From Dugong dugon (lineage: Eukaryota > Chordata > Mammalia > Sirenia > Dugongidae): a stretch of DNA of 64,000 nt. Made by a program: the position numbers and the translations under genes. The notes under the pieces are model-generated. The model did no database searches. It was not told the origin of the DNA and worked only from the letters and a program-made list of their open reading frames with translations. Location: contig CM057464.1 of assembly GCA_030035585.1 (NCBI GenBank), positions 79,034,919-79,098,918 on the forward strand. Direction: 5' to 3'. Of the stretch, positions 13,250 to 23,600 are shown piece by piece (the stretch's first letter is position 1; each line of letters begins with the position of its first letter).

Positions 13250-14187
13250 AGTACTGCTATGGACTGAATTGTGTCCCCCAAAAATATGTATGGTAAATCC
13301 TAACCTCTATGTCTGTGGTTATAATTCCATTTGGTTGTGTTGTAGAGCAATGTTACTGAGTCTGTTTAAAGTAAGTAAAAGAGATTTATTGAGGAATAGA
13401 GCAATTCTCGAATCGGGGTAGCACAGTGCAAACTGGCAGTTATAAAATGCTCCATTTTGCTGGAGCTGAGAAGAGATATTTGTACTTGAAAAGCAGGAAC
13501 TTTTCAGCAAGCCAGTCTAAAGTCCAGGTGGCCTAAAACACAGGGACCTCCTGAATGACCAAAAGCAGAAGAAAAATATTTAGTTAAGAGTTGCAAAAGA
13601 TACGCGATTAGCAAGTCATACAGGATGGACCTCTCCTGTTGGGGGACAGGGGATGGTCTTCAGTTAATATGTTTAAAAAATACTAACTGTTCTTCCAAAG
13701 GGCAAGCTGCCTCTCCCTTGTTTACCCAGCAACAGCCATGGGTCACTTTCTCAGAAACAGAAGTGGAGCCTAAGACAAAATGGAGTCCGAGCCAGACCTT
13801 GTGTCAGTCATTTCAGTTATGACAAGTGCATCGGTTTTGGGGTGCCCTCACACAGTTGTCTTTGTTATGTTAATGAGGAAGAATTAGTGTAGGGTATATC
13901 TTGAGTCATTCTCTTTTGAGATATGAAAGAGATCCAACAAGCAAGCTAGGAAGCAGAGATGGGAAAAGATAGATGCCAAACCACATGAAGATCATCCAGG
14001 AGCAGAGGCTGAAAAGACATAAGCACCTTCCTCTAGAGACGACAGGGAGAGAAAGCCTTCCCCTAGAGCCAGAGCCCTGAATTTGGACTTGTAGTCTCCT
14101 AACTGTGAGAAAATAAATTTCTGTTTGTTAAAGCCACCCACCTGTGGTATTTCTGTTACTGTAGCACTAGATAACTAAGACAAGTAC
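13250..14187 (+). mobile_element. MaLR-type LTR with 5-bp TSD, interrupted by an ERV LTR
   Basis: The LTR spans 13255-14182, from 'tgctatggactgaattgtgt' to 'gataactaagaca'. Identical 'agtac' lies at 13250-13254 and 14183-14187, the 5-bp duplication expected for ERVL-MaLR. The element is split by a younger LTR at 13338-13854. It contains the polyadenylation-like 'aataaatttctgtttg' typical of these LTRs. Confidence 0.85.
13338..13854 (-). mobile_element. Nested solo ERV LTR, inverted, 4-bp TSD
   Basis: On plus it starts TGTTG and ends CACACA. It is flanked by 'gttg' at 13334-13337 and 13855-13858, and a 4-bp TSD is typical of ERV1. On the minus strand an AATAAA lies about 40 bases before the LTR end, fitting the R/U5 layout. 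Removing it restores the surrounding MaLR LTR. It is not of the same family as the LTR at 12469. Confidence 0.75.
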
Positions 14188-14769
14188 CTACTGTGCACAT
14201 CAAAATTGGTGCAGGTAACATATGATATGAGCAACTATCTTTAAATAGAAGAAATTTCAAAATATTTCTGTATTCATTTTCTCTTTTATTCAGTATCTCC
14301 CAATGATGAAATGAATTATAGAAATACACTAATACAGCAATGTTTGTTGAATATACCCAATTAAAAATCACTTGTGTTAGGGCAGGAGGAAAACATGACT
14401 ACTGTAGTTTTTTTTGTTAAATAGATGTTATTATGTTTGCAGGAAATTATTCAAGAACATTTCTCCTTATGTAAGGCTTACCCCAGTAATGCTGCTTAGG
14501 TCAGTGTCTGTCCGGATTATCTGCAGCCCAAATGCCAACTCTATAAATTAAATCTGTCAAGCGACACCTTTGCCATAGCATGCATAACCAGCCTTTAAAA
14601 TTTATTTATACTCCCTTCCCTTTCTCAGGCCAGATTAAGTTCTCCTTTCCTAAGCTATTTTTGCCTCACTTCAGACTGTGGCATAATTCAACATGTTCTA
14701 AACAATCACATGGAGACTGTGGCCCTTCTGATTTCCAATTACCAAATTATTTTTAATCACACCATGGGA
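14188..14769. other. Intergenic, nothing recognised
   Basis: AT-rich unique or old sequence without a credible gene. Confidence 0.4.
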
Positions 14770-14922
14770 TAAACCCATTGCCGTCGAGTCAATTCTGACT
14801 TATAGCGACCCGATAGGACAGAGTACAACTGCCCCATAGGGTTTCCAAGGAGCAGCTGGTGGATTCAATCTGCCAAACTTTTGGTTAGCAGCCGAGCTCT
14901 TAACCACTGCGCCACCAGGGCT
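14770..14922 (-). repeat. AfroSINE, inverted
   Basis: In plus order: 'aacccattgccgtcgagtc' (SINE tail), 'gccccatagggtttccaagg' (middle) and 'ttaaccactgcgccaccagg' (tRNA-like head), all reverse-complemented. Confidence 0.9.
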
Positions 14923-15382
14923 GCAAACTATGGAACAGCTAAATAAATTTCACTAAGTTTACTGGGGAAAAAAAAAGTATTCTTAAATTAGATTTCTCCA
15001 GATACCAACATGTGAACTAGTCATAATAATGACATGCTATGAAAATGCTTTTTTAGAGTAAATATATCCTGAATTATTATGGATTCATGGTTTAGTCCCT
15101 TATTTAGTGCCCAAGGAAATGGTTCCATACAGAATACAAATAAAAAATAATGTCTTGACTAATCTGCCCATCATATCTTAATATACATGCTGAACCTCCA
15201 CAGAAGTATATACTCACTATACTAAGCGGCAGAGGTACTGATGTGGAAACACATTTTTATCTGATTTGAAGACTACCTAAGCAATGTTCGGTTTATATTT
15301 AAGTTGATTAAAATCAGACATGAAAAGTAACGGGACAGAAAGGGCATAATAGAGACTGATTAGAGAGAATTGTTTCTTGAAA
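14923..15382. other. Intergenic, nothing recognised
   Basis: No gene or nameable repeat. It leads into the first copy of a local duplication. Confidence 0.4.
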
Positions 15383-16152
15383 TGGTATCCAAACACCCAC
15401 TGGGTTATGGCGCATTGGGTATATGCCTCTGTTAAGTATACTTTCAATATATCATTATGCCTTGCAAACAGGTGTCTTTTCCCAGGTTGGACAATGAAAA
15501 AAAATTGTTCAAAAACTGCCTTAAATCAATATTACAGAGAAAACATTACCTCTACTGATTGGAGTTGGTGATTTAAGAGGGTGTTTATTTCTGATCCAGC
15601 GGAATTAATTTTTCTACAGATATTTTTTTCTTTAGTACCCACCTGGGTTGGTGACTAACAGTTTCTAGGTCTGGCTAATGTACAAAAGACAATAGCCCAA
15701 GGGCAGCTATTGGTCTTTGGACTTTGTCTTTAGACTAGATTCCTTGAAAGGCCTATGACAAGCTTAATTGCTTGGTGGAGATTTCTGTGTCTAAAATTCC
15801 CTCAGAAAGAATGATGTAGCACTGCTGTTCAGTTTTTATTATTCATTAAAACTCACTTAAAGAGACTCTTGATAAAACTTCAAAGCGCTTGTCTTTTTAA
15901 ATTTTCCCAGGTTGGTATTGTCACATTTGATCTTTCTATCATTGCAATGGTAATGCTCTTGTATTAAATGTTTCTTCATCAGACTTACTCATAGCCACCT
16001 CAGGATGACCTGTATGATTCACAGTCCTGATCAATCTGAGGAGATTGATTGTAAGGGATGAAATCCTTGCATTCCTTCTGAGCACCTGGTATAGTTGGAA
16101 TCAGTGCATACCAGGAGATCTGCTGTCCTTGTAAGGATTTCTCTGTTCTTTA
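15383..16152. repeat. Local duplication, copy A (interrupted)
   Basis: Positions 15383-15490 match 16840-16947 base for base in length (108 bp) with very few mismatches. Positions 15902-16152 match 16934-17180 with a 4-bp length difference. Between them copy A holds a 425-bp segment absent from copy B, bounded by a 14-bp direct repeat 'ttttcccaggttgg' (15477-15490 and 15902-15915). The repeated unit is not recognised as any named family. Confidence 0.85.
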
Positions 16153-16428
16153 TTAGTCCAATCCCTGTCTGAAGAGTTGGCCTCGGAAATTGTTTTAGTT
16201 CTGGGCTGATAGAGAATCCAGGGGCCATGCTTTCCGGGGCTCCTCCAGTCTCAGTCAGACCATTAAGTCTGGTCTTCTTACTAGAATTTGAGTTCTCCAC
16301 CCCACCTTTCTCCTGCTCCATCCAGGACTCTCTGTTGTGTTCCCTGTCAGGGTGGTCATTGGTGGTAGCCCAGCACCATCTAGTTCTTCTGGTCTCAGGC
16401 TGATGAAGTCTCTGGTTTATATTAAAGC
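16152..16428 (-). mobile_element. L1 3'UTR fragment, inverted
   Basis: The reverse complement aligns with the 3'UTR of the long L1 (about 57300-57540). Examples in plus order are 'ggggctcctccagtctcag', 'accattaagtctggtcttct' and 'ccatctagttcttctggtct'. Its edge coincides with the end of duplication copy A. Confidence 0.8.
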
Positions 16429-16509
16429 TACGGCTTAAGGGAAAGAAAACAAAGTCACTTCTTAACATAGGGCATGTTTTGCTTTAGGACATATTCAAAA
16501 CAAAAACGG

Positions 16510-16669
16510 AAACAAACCTGTTGCTGCAGAGTCCATTCCGACTCATAGAGACCCTATAGGACAGAGGAGAACTGCCCCATAGGGTTTCCAAGGAGCAGCT
16601 GGTGGATTTGAACTGCTGACCTTTTGGTTAGCAGCTGAACACTTAACCACTGAGCCACCAGGGCACCCT
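16510..16669 (-). repeat. AfroSINE, inverted
   Basis: A complete inverted copy from 'aacaaacctgttgctgcag' (tail) through 'gccccatagggtttccaagg' to 'aaccactgagccaccagggc' (head). It sits between the two copies of the local duplication. Confidence 0.9.
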
Positions 16670-16839
16670 TTAAATTATATGTTAAAAGAAATTTAAATAT
16701 ATTATACCAAAGAAGATTAATTTGGGTTATAAAATAAAATAGGCAGTTCTAAAACAGCAAAAAAAAAAAAAAAGAAAAGAAACAAAACTTTGAAAACATC
16801 AATGGGAGCTATGGTAGTAACCCGGATAGTTCTCTGCAC

Positions 16840-17180
16840 TGGTATCCAAACACCCACTGGGTTATGGCGCATTGGGTATATGCCTCTGTTAAGTATACTT
16901 TTAATATATCATTATGCCTTGCAAACAAGTGTCTTTTCCCAGGTTGGTATTGTCACATTTGATCTTTCTATCATTGCAATGGTAATGCTCTTGTATTAAA
17001 TGTTTCTTCATCAGACTGACTCATAGCCACCTCAGGATGACCTGTATGATTCACAGTCCTGATCAATCTGAGGAGATTGAAAGGGATGAAATCCTTGCAT
17101 TCCTTCTGAGCACCTGTTATAGTTGGAATCAGTGCATACCAGGAGATCTGCTGTCCTTGTAAGGATTTCTCTGTTCTTTA
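16840..17180. repeat. Local duplication, copy B (uninterrupted)
   Basis: Second copy of the unit at 15383-16152, without the 425-bp internal segment. A 69-codon open frame (16790-16999, ending just after '...MVMLLY') covers part of it. It has no recognisable domain and is probably chance. Confidence 0.85.
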
Positions 17181-17360
17181 CCATCAGGATTTGCTGTTTT
17201 GTTGCCTTCTGCAATCTTCCATAAGGATTTTCTTAATAATGCTCTTATGGACTTGTCTCCCAACTGTTGGCTTTTGTATTTTGAATATGCTGATGAAAAG
17301 TCCTGCCTACCATGATGGAGTTGAGGAAAGATACTTTGCTAAGAGAAGTGATTTCCAGCT

Positions 17361-17865
17361 TGTCTTAGTCTGGGTTCTCTAGAGAAGCAAAACCAGTGAA
17401 GTATATATACATTTATATATATAGAGAGAGATTTATATCAAGGAAATGGCTCACATGGTTGTGGAGGCTGGAAAGTCCTAAGTCCATGGGTCAGGCATCA
17501 GACTGGTGGCTTCTCCTGACTCATGTATCTGCCAAGATTGACAGGTCAAATGTCAGGCTGCTGGCTGAAGTCCCAAGAACTGAAGGTCAGATCATGACTA
17601 GCAAGATGCAGGATCCAGAGCGAGCAAAAGCCAGCAAGCTTTGCCAGAAAGTCCATATATATTGGATACAGGCCACACCCCCAAGGAGACTCCCTTTCAT
17701 CTGATTGGCTGCCAATCGCAGATCTCATCATGGAGATGATTACATTATGTTAGATCTCATCATGGGGGAGATTACATCATTACACAGCTGCCAAACTACA
17801 ACGTAACTGCCAAATCCCTGAGAATTATGTCCCAGTCAAGTAGACACACAACCTTGACCATCATA
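17361..17865 (-). mobile_element. Solo LTR, inverted, 5-bp TSD
   Basis: Runs from 'tgtcttagtctgggttctct' to 'ccttgaccatcata', flanked by 'cagct' at 17356-17360 and 17866-17870. The size (505 bp), the 5-bp TSD and the terminal wording fit an ERVL/MaLR-type LTR, but of a different subfamily from those at 13255 and 62607. A TA-rich run lies at 17399-17425. Its terminal TG has mutated to TA on the minus strand. Confidence 0.7.
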
Positions 17866-17870
17866 CAGCT

Positions 17871-18649
17871 GGGCATCTTGTTCAGCAGGAAAGAAAGTCT
17901 TCCATCTTAGAGCTTCTTCTGGAGCATTAGAGTAAATTGACTTTCAGAGGTATTTTCTTACTCTTTGGTGTCTGGACTACTATTCGAAAGTCTGTATGGA
18001 TGCTGGTGCCTCTGAATGCCCATCTGTAGAGGTTAGTGAGTCTTCAAACCTCAAGGGTCTCCTGATCAATGTTAGAATGGACTACTGTTCTCCCAGAGCA
18101 GATACCCTCAGCACAGCCGTGAGCCACAATAGCACAGGACCTATAAACATGGTAGCTGCTAGAGTGACAGGCCCATGATTGCCCTAAGAGAATTTAGTGA
18201 GCTGGTCAGCAAGACTGCATTTATATCTTATTTAAAATGTGTCCTTTCAGTAGCAAAAGACTTCTCTACTTTTACATCCTTCAAACTATGTCCTCTTCAA
18301 AGTAGAAGAGGATGGTGCTCATCTGATAGGCTAAGACCCCAGGGAAGCAGATTCTTTTGAGAGTTTGAGCCCAGCTCTTGAGAGCATGGAGAGCCGAGAT
18401 GACTGGATGCCCTTTGTGAGATATTTCACGTCAGCACTGCCTGTGGTAATTACAGGATCACAAAGATCACAACTTGTATCCCAAGTTCTACAAAAAAACT
18501 GGCTAACACTGACTTGGCTCTGCATACCATTTGTTCACTTAATTTATATCTTGTCCTACCAAATTCATTTTTTGAAAAGTCCTTATATGAAAAACTTTCA
18601 ACATTCTAGTTAGCATTACTGTGCTGACCAACTTTAGAGTGAGAGCGAC
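17871..18649. other. Intergenic, nothing recognised
   Basis: Open frames of 60-82 codons occur on both strands at 17996-18613 but carry about as many stops as chance predicts. No known protein is recognised. Confidence 0.4.
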
Positions 18650-18892
18650 TGATCGAAGATGTATCTGTTAACTACACTGTTGTATTTGTTGGACAAGTAA
18701 CCCATTTGTAAGTTTGTTATTTATCACGGATTTTAATTCTGTCCACAATATGTTCCAAATATTTTCTCAGGTCAATGTTCTTTTGCCATATAGAAGTTTT
18801 GAATTTTTCTTTTTGAAATCTGTCAGTCTTTTTCTTTATGACTTGAGTTTCTTGACCTGCTTAGGAGGACTATTATTTTTAAAATTCTCCTA
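18650..18892 (-). mobile_element. Old L1 fragment, inverted
   Basis: Wording such as 'ttgccatatagaagttttg' and 'atctgtcagtctttttcttt' is typical of reverse-complemented L1 sequence of an old subfamily. A SINE tail follows immediately. Confidence 0.5.
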
Positions 18893-18938
18893 GACTCACT
18901 ATGAGTTGGAATGACCTGATGGCAATGGGTTTGGTTTT
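18893..18938 (+). repeat. AfroSINE 3' tail fragment
   Basis: Contains 'ctatgagttggaatgacctg' and 'atggcaatgggtttggttt', the family's 3' end only. Confidence 0.75.
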
Positions 18939-20229
18939 GTATTTTCTTACAGGACTTAAAATTTCAAAATCTTTACTACATTTATAATTTATTTGTGAAG
19001 GGAAATAATATACTTCTCAAGCTCTCTAGTTTTCCTTGAGTTAGATGGATTCAGAAGTTTCCTAGGAAAGTAATTTTCTTTAAAATGAAAATGAATTGAC
19101 TTTTGTTCCTTTAAAAGTCTGATCCAATTCTTTTTTCAAAAGCACTTACTTTGTTTACAGAGTAGGTTTATAAGAAAGTTGAATAACTATGGAAGACAGT
19201 CTCTAAATAGCAGTGCTCATAAATCCTAAAATGCTGCAGTACACTGACTGAGGGCACAATTTGATCCCTAAAGTCCTCTCCAATGTAATGCTCAATGAAA
19301 ACAGCAAACAAAAGGCCTCAGTGTTAGTGGAAAGTAGAGTTTTTCAAAGCAGGTAAAGGTCCTGTTTACTCCTTCCAGAGAGCTGAGGAGAAAAAGGGTT
19401 TTCAGATTATAAATGACAGAGCTGCCCTTGTGTAGCACAAAACAATTGCGATAAGGCTTTACTTCTTGGGGACTTAACTTAGTTATGAAGACAGTTGGAA
19501 CAAGGACTAAAAATGAACAAAAAGGAAAGCTTTTAGCTTTGACGCAAAGAATCACATCAGTCCTTGACAAAATCGAAGATTCTTAATTTTAAAAAACGCT
19601 CTCTTTCAGCAACGCCAAACCTTTCATTATCTGTGCCAACACATCAAGTGAGCAACAGTACAAAGGATGCATGTGATTTCGAAATGCCACGATTGAGCCA
19701 ACTGCAGTTGTCCGCGTATGTAGCATGGAGGCGTGACCAAAAAAGACTACTGGGAGCGTAGCGTTTTATCTGCATCACAAGGTCTTCTGTACAATGTTTT
19801 GCTAAAATAAGTTTCTCCTCACTTGAAAGTGCCCCCGGCGACAATTATTCGTCTAGCCTGAGCTGAAGGCTGGGGCATTCAAGGTGTTGAGTCACCGAGT
19901 GCAGCGGTCGCGCGACAAAAATATTATTTGATGACGGAGATCCTAGGGGAGCAGGTGCCAAAGTAAACGGTTGGCAACGATGACTGTGGTTATGACTTAA
20001 GGCTGAGGAAAACAGTACGGGCTGAAACACGGTACTAGACCTAAAGGGACTGAGTTTGTAACAAACTTCAAGCTTAGCCTGTGACATGTGTGCGTTCCTA
20101 GGAGACTTTAATTACGAGAAACAGGCTTTGCGGCGTGACACCTTCCAGTCGATGGAAAAGAATTTTCTCCCACCCTCACCCCTTCCCCGACTCAAGCTCC
20201 GTTTCCCCCCGAGTCCCTCCTCCGTCCCC
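18939..20229. other. Upstream flank of the PTP4A1 promoter
   Basis: No gene is recognised. GC content rises and the first CpG clusters appear from about 19830 onward ('gcggtcgcgcgac' near 19905). The stretch from 19560 may hold distal promoter elements, but no specific site can be defended. Confidence 0.4.
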
Positions 20230-20312
20230 ACCCTCCTCCGCCTAGAGGATGCTCCGGCTTCAGCGCTTTGCCATTCATCAACCGGTTCACACCGGCGGCG
20301 GCCGCCGCGCGG

Positions 20313-20320
20313 TGACGTCC
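20313..20320 (+). promoter_or_regulatory. Near-consensus CRE (TGACGTCC)
   Basis: Seven of eight bases match the CREB/ATF palindrome TGACGTCA. It lies about 90 bp upstream of the TATA box. A second ATF-like TGACGCAA lies at 20429-20436, just downstream of the TATA box. Sequence match only. Confidence 0.45.
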
Positions 20321-20410
20321 GAGGGGGACGGGCCTCCGCCCCCGCTCGTCGGTGACGGCTCCGAGCTCCGGCCCGTGATTGGTGTCCTAGAGTTCGCACG
20401 TTGAGCCGGG

Positions 20411-20417
20411 TATAAAA
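20411..20417 (+). promoter_or_regulatory. TATA box (TATAAAA)
   Basis: A clean TATAAAA in GC-rich surroundings, predicting initiation about 25-30 bp downstream (near 20440). This start would include the whole 20515-20655 uORF in the mRNA. No transcription start evidence is available from sequence alone. Confidence 0.7.
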
Positions 20418-20440
20418 ACGAGGACTTGTGACGCAAGGGC

Positions 20441-20686
20441 GCCTCGGCGCGTGTATTGGCTCCTTTTGCTGCGGGCCGGCTAGGCGACGCGCTCTCTTCC
20501 GAGCCGCTCACTGCATGGTAGAACCTGGTGCCCCCGCCGCCGCCTGCACAGTTGCCGCCGCTTCCCCGCGACGACCACCGCCGCCCCCTGCCCTGCAGCC
20601 ACTGCCACTGCCGCCCCCTGTGTCGCCGCCGCCTCGGGACCGGCTGTATGATTAGGCCACAATCTTCAATGAGTAAACATATTCCT
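20441..20686 (+). other. PTP4A1: PTP4A1 non-coding exon 1 (predicted)
   Basis: The start is inferred from the TATA box. The 3' edge is set by a strong donor, CCT|GTGAGT, with the intron starting at 20687. It would splice to the acceptor at 24352|24353 in front of the exon that carries the start codon. It contains two upstream ATGs (20515 and 20669). Exon 1 position and donor are predictions; the intron 1 length would be about 3.7 kb. Confidence 0.65.
20515..20655 (+). CDS. uORF in exon 1, 46 codons
   Basis: ATG at 20515 with G at +4 but T at -3 (weak context). It is open for 46 codons to TAG at 20653-20655. The product would be Pro/Ala-rich (runs such as PPPPPALQPLPLPPP), a consequence of CCG/CCN repeats, so a functional peptide is unlikely. 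Its role, if any, would be to slow or divert scanning ribosomes. It ends 13 nt before the ATG of the next uORF. Confidence 0.4.
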   Translation: MVEPGAPAAACTVAAASPRRPPPPPALQPLPLPPPVSPPPRDRLYD

Positions 20687-23600
20687 GTGAGTAGTCGTCG
20701 CACCCTCGCCTCTCGGGCCGGGAATCCGCGGGCGGCCCCCCCAACCCCGCCGTCGCCTTTGTTCGGAGACGGGAGACGGGTGTTCGCGCCCCGCCGCCCC
20801 GGCCCGCTGTTCCGTTGGACCCCGGGCGGTAGCGGACCAGACTGCGGCCCTGTGGCCGGTCAGTCGCAGCTGGGTGCGGGGAGGCGGACGCGAGAGTCCG
20901 CAGCGACGGTTGGCCTCTGGAGGCACCGGCTTCCACGTCCCTGCCGGGCCTGGGGCGGCGAGGGTAGTGCAGCCTGTCTGCGCGGCGGGCGGGGGCGGTT
21001 TCGGCTGCCGCAGCAGGCCGGGCGGGGCGGCACAAAAGCCGCTTTGTGACCGCCGCCTCTGCTCTTGGACCTCCGGCCCGGCGCGCCCCGTCCGGGCCCG
21101 GCGGGCTTTGCGGCGTCCTGGGGCCCCTTTGTTCGACCGAAGAAGGGCGGCCCGCCCGGGGAGCGGGAGACGTGGCCCGGGGTGGGGCGAGGGCTGCGCG
21201 TGTCACTGCGGAGCCGGATACGGGGAGGGCGCGGCGGTGGGGTAGCCACCGGACCCTGGTCGGCGTGGGGTAGGCGGGGCAGCCCGGCGCAGCTGGTAAC
21301 GGTCTCGGCCCGGAGCTCTCCGAGCCCGGGGCGGGACAGGACCCTGGTGTGGCTATCCCTGTGCTCCGTGGCCGAGCCCGGCGCCTCAAACAAAATGGCT
21401 TCGGCGCCCGCGCCTGACTGAAGACGCGGCGCGAACCCGTGATTGCGGCGCGGAGAAGGGGGCGCGTCGGGCAGGCCCGGGCGCGCACCGCCGCGTGCGC
21501 TGAGCTGCGACCATCGGGGGGCAATCCGCGAGCTGCTGCCTTGCCCGGGCTGGAGCCAGGCTCTACTAGGTGAGGACCCGTACTCCCTGCCCCGCCCTCC
21601 TTCCTAAGTCTCCACCTGGTAATTCGAGCTGTTCCGGATTTAACGCCCCACCTCGGGCTCTGGATAATGGGAACAAGTCGAGTCTTGTCCTGTCTCTGGG
21701 GCTCGTCCTTCGAGAAATGGCCCGAGTCTAAGCGCCTTGGAAACTGCCAGAGCTACGGTTACACCGAATCAAAGGAGTCTACGCCGGTTACCGGCATGCG
21801 GTTTCCCTGGTTATCTTGGAAGGGCCCTGGGTGGCACGTTTTAATCGGGGACTATTTAGGACTGTTCGTGAAATCCTTGGTGTAACGTGTGTTTCATCTT
21901 GTTGGCTTATGGCAACAGTAGTCAGCAAGAATTCTGAGGTTTTATCTTATGTCCATGGAAGCCTCTACCATTCCAAGAGGATTTATTTACACTGTATTGG
22001 GAACTGTCGACTTGCTTAGAATCCAGATTCTGAAGCAGTGCTTCCTGTTACTCTTATGTGTGTTTTGTAGGATAGCAGTAAATCAGTTGAAAACCGGAAA
22101 GCTAGATCATTCCCAAGAGTGAGCATTTTACACATGCTTTATTTTAGATGCATTACCTAAGACGTAAGTGGATGTGGAATGGGCTGTAATGAATTACTTG
22201 ACAAAACAGTTATACAGGTTATTAGTTGGGCTCTGCAGTCTGACTGAGTTCAGCTTCCCCGTTACTTCTCATGTATATGATTATGATTTTATGAAACATG
22301 TATGTGGGAGAGAAAAAAAAAAATCCCTTAGTGTTTCTGAACTGCGTGTCAGGAGTAAATCAGGAATGGGAACGTCTTGGGCAGAACTGAAAGGTGTTAG
22401 TAGTCACTGCTGCTTTGGTAGAAGTCCCCCCAGCCACTGGGTGGCTCCACTCAGCCCTTAACAACTTTACCATTGTCTTTAATTCGTTGTACGTCGTTGG
22501 AAAAGTGCCAGAATACACATATTATTCTAAGGAAGTAATACTTAGGATTTGAGTTAAAGTACTACAGTCACTACTCACTGTAGAAGGGATGTCCTTAATA
22601 GTACTATAAACAATACTTTTTTAACCTGTCTGTGAAGTACCAATCTCTGAAGGCTCATTTGAACAAATTTGGAATAATGAAAGTTAACTTCCTTATAGCA
22701 TTTTGTAATAAATGAATTCTAATGCTAGTTGTTTGTTTTGCCAGAAAAATAAATTGGGGGTTTTTGACTTGATATTTTTTAATACCTGATAGATCTCTCC
22801 GTATGGATTGTTCAAAATTTGGTAAAGTTCTTCTATAACCTGTAACTAGCATGGGGCTTTAAATGTGTAAAATGAAAACCAGAGCAGATTGATTAAGTTT
22901 TATGTTAAGCCTCAAATCTTTAAACATGGAAAACTAGTGGAACTTTTTTTTTTTTTTAATTATAAGATTTTATTTTGTTTGGTAGTTTTCCTGTGAGCGG
23001 TGGCTGGCACTTAGCATTCTGCTATTAACATTTCTCTTAGGTTTCCTCTTTGGAAACCCTGGTGGCGTAGTGGTTAGGAGCTAGCTAGGGCTGCTAACCA
23101 AAAGGTCGGCAGTTCAAATCCCCCAGCCGCTCCTTGGAAACCCTATGGGGCAGTTCTGTACACAAGTACCTTATAAACTACTTGGAAGAAAATTAACATT
23201 GATGCCTTTCTTGTACATATGCTGGAAAATATGCTTGTAATAAAACTGGTTTAGTTCTTTAAGGAGAACTTAGGAAAAACAAATACAATATACATTTACT
23301 TATTGATGGTAGTAGTTACCTTACTTCTGAGACTTGAAGTATAGGATAAATTTCACTCCCCACTTGCCCCCACTCCATTTCTTCTCTAAATTAGATTTCC
23401 AATTCAGCCTGAATAAATAAAATTTTTGGTTTTAAAATACAAGAGAATATCATTAATATTATATTTTTATAGTTTGTAAGTGAGAATCCATCTTAAATTT
23501 ATAAGCACACATTCTCTTCACATAGCAAGTTGTTTAGCTTCCAGAGACTTGTCGTTTTCCTCCTGTGTTAAAATGATAAGTTAATGAGTTGTTGAGAATC

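Larger units (their letters stand above)
20230..21570 (+). promoter_or_regulatory. PTP4A1: CpG-island promoter of PTP4A1
   Basis: About 1.3 kb of strongly GC- and CpG-rich sequence in an otherwise AT-rich window. It spans the core promoter, exon 1 and the start of intron 1. Core elements visible upstream of exon 1 are two ATTGG (inverted CCAAT) boxes at 20378-20382 and 20455-20459, a TATA box at 20411-20417 and CREB/ATF-like sites. Downstream are GC boxes and an EGR-type site. Long open frames on both strands here (up to 290 codons) are composition artefacts of CpG-rich DNA. PRL-1 is known as an immediate-early, growth-induced gene, which fits this promoter type. Confidence 0.9.

Noticed and set aside
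16790..18525. An apparent degraded protein frame on the minus strand, same frame on both sides of the LTR at 17361-17865
   Set aside because: Counting roughly, about 18 stops fall in about 400 codons, which is what chance predicts, and no fragment resembles a known protein.
20652..21524. Long open frames on both strands in the CpG island (up to 290 codons)
   Set aside because: GC-rich DNA has few stop codons. Overlapping frames of similar length exist on both strands, with Pro/Arg/Gly/Ala-rich products and no domain.
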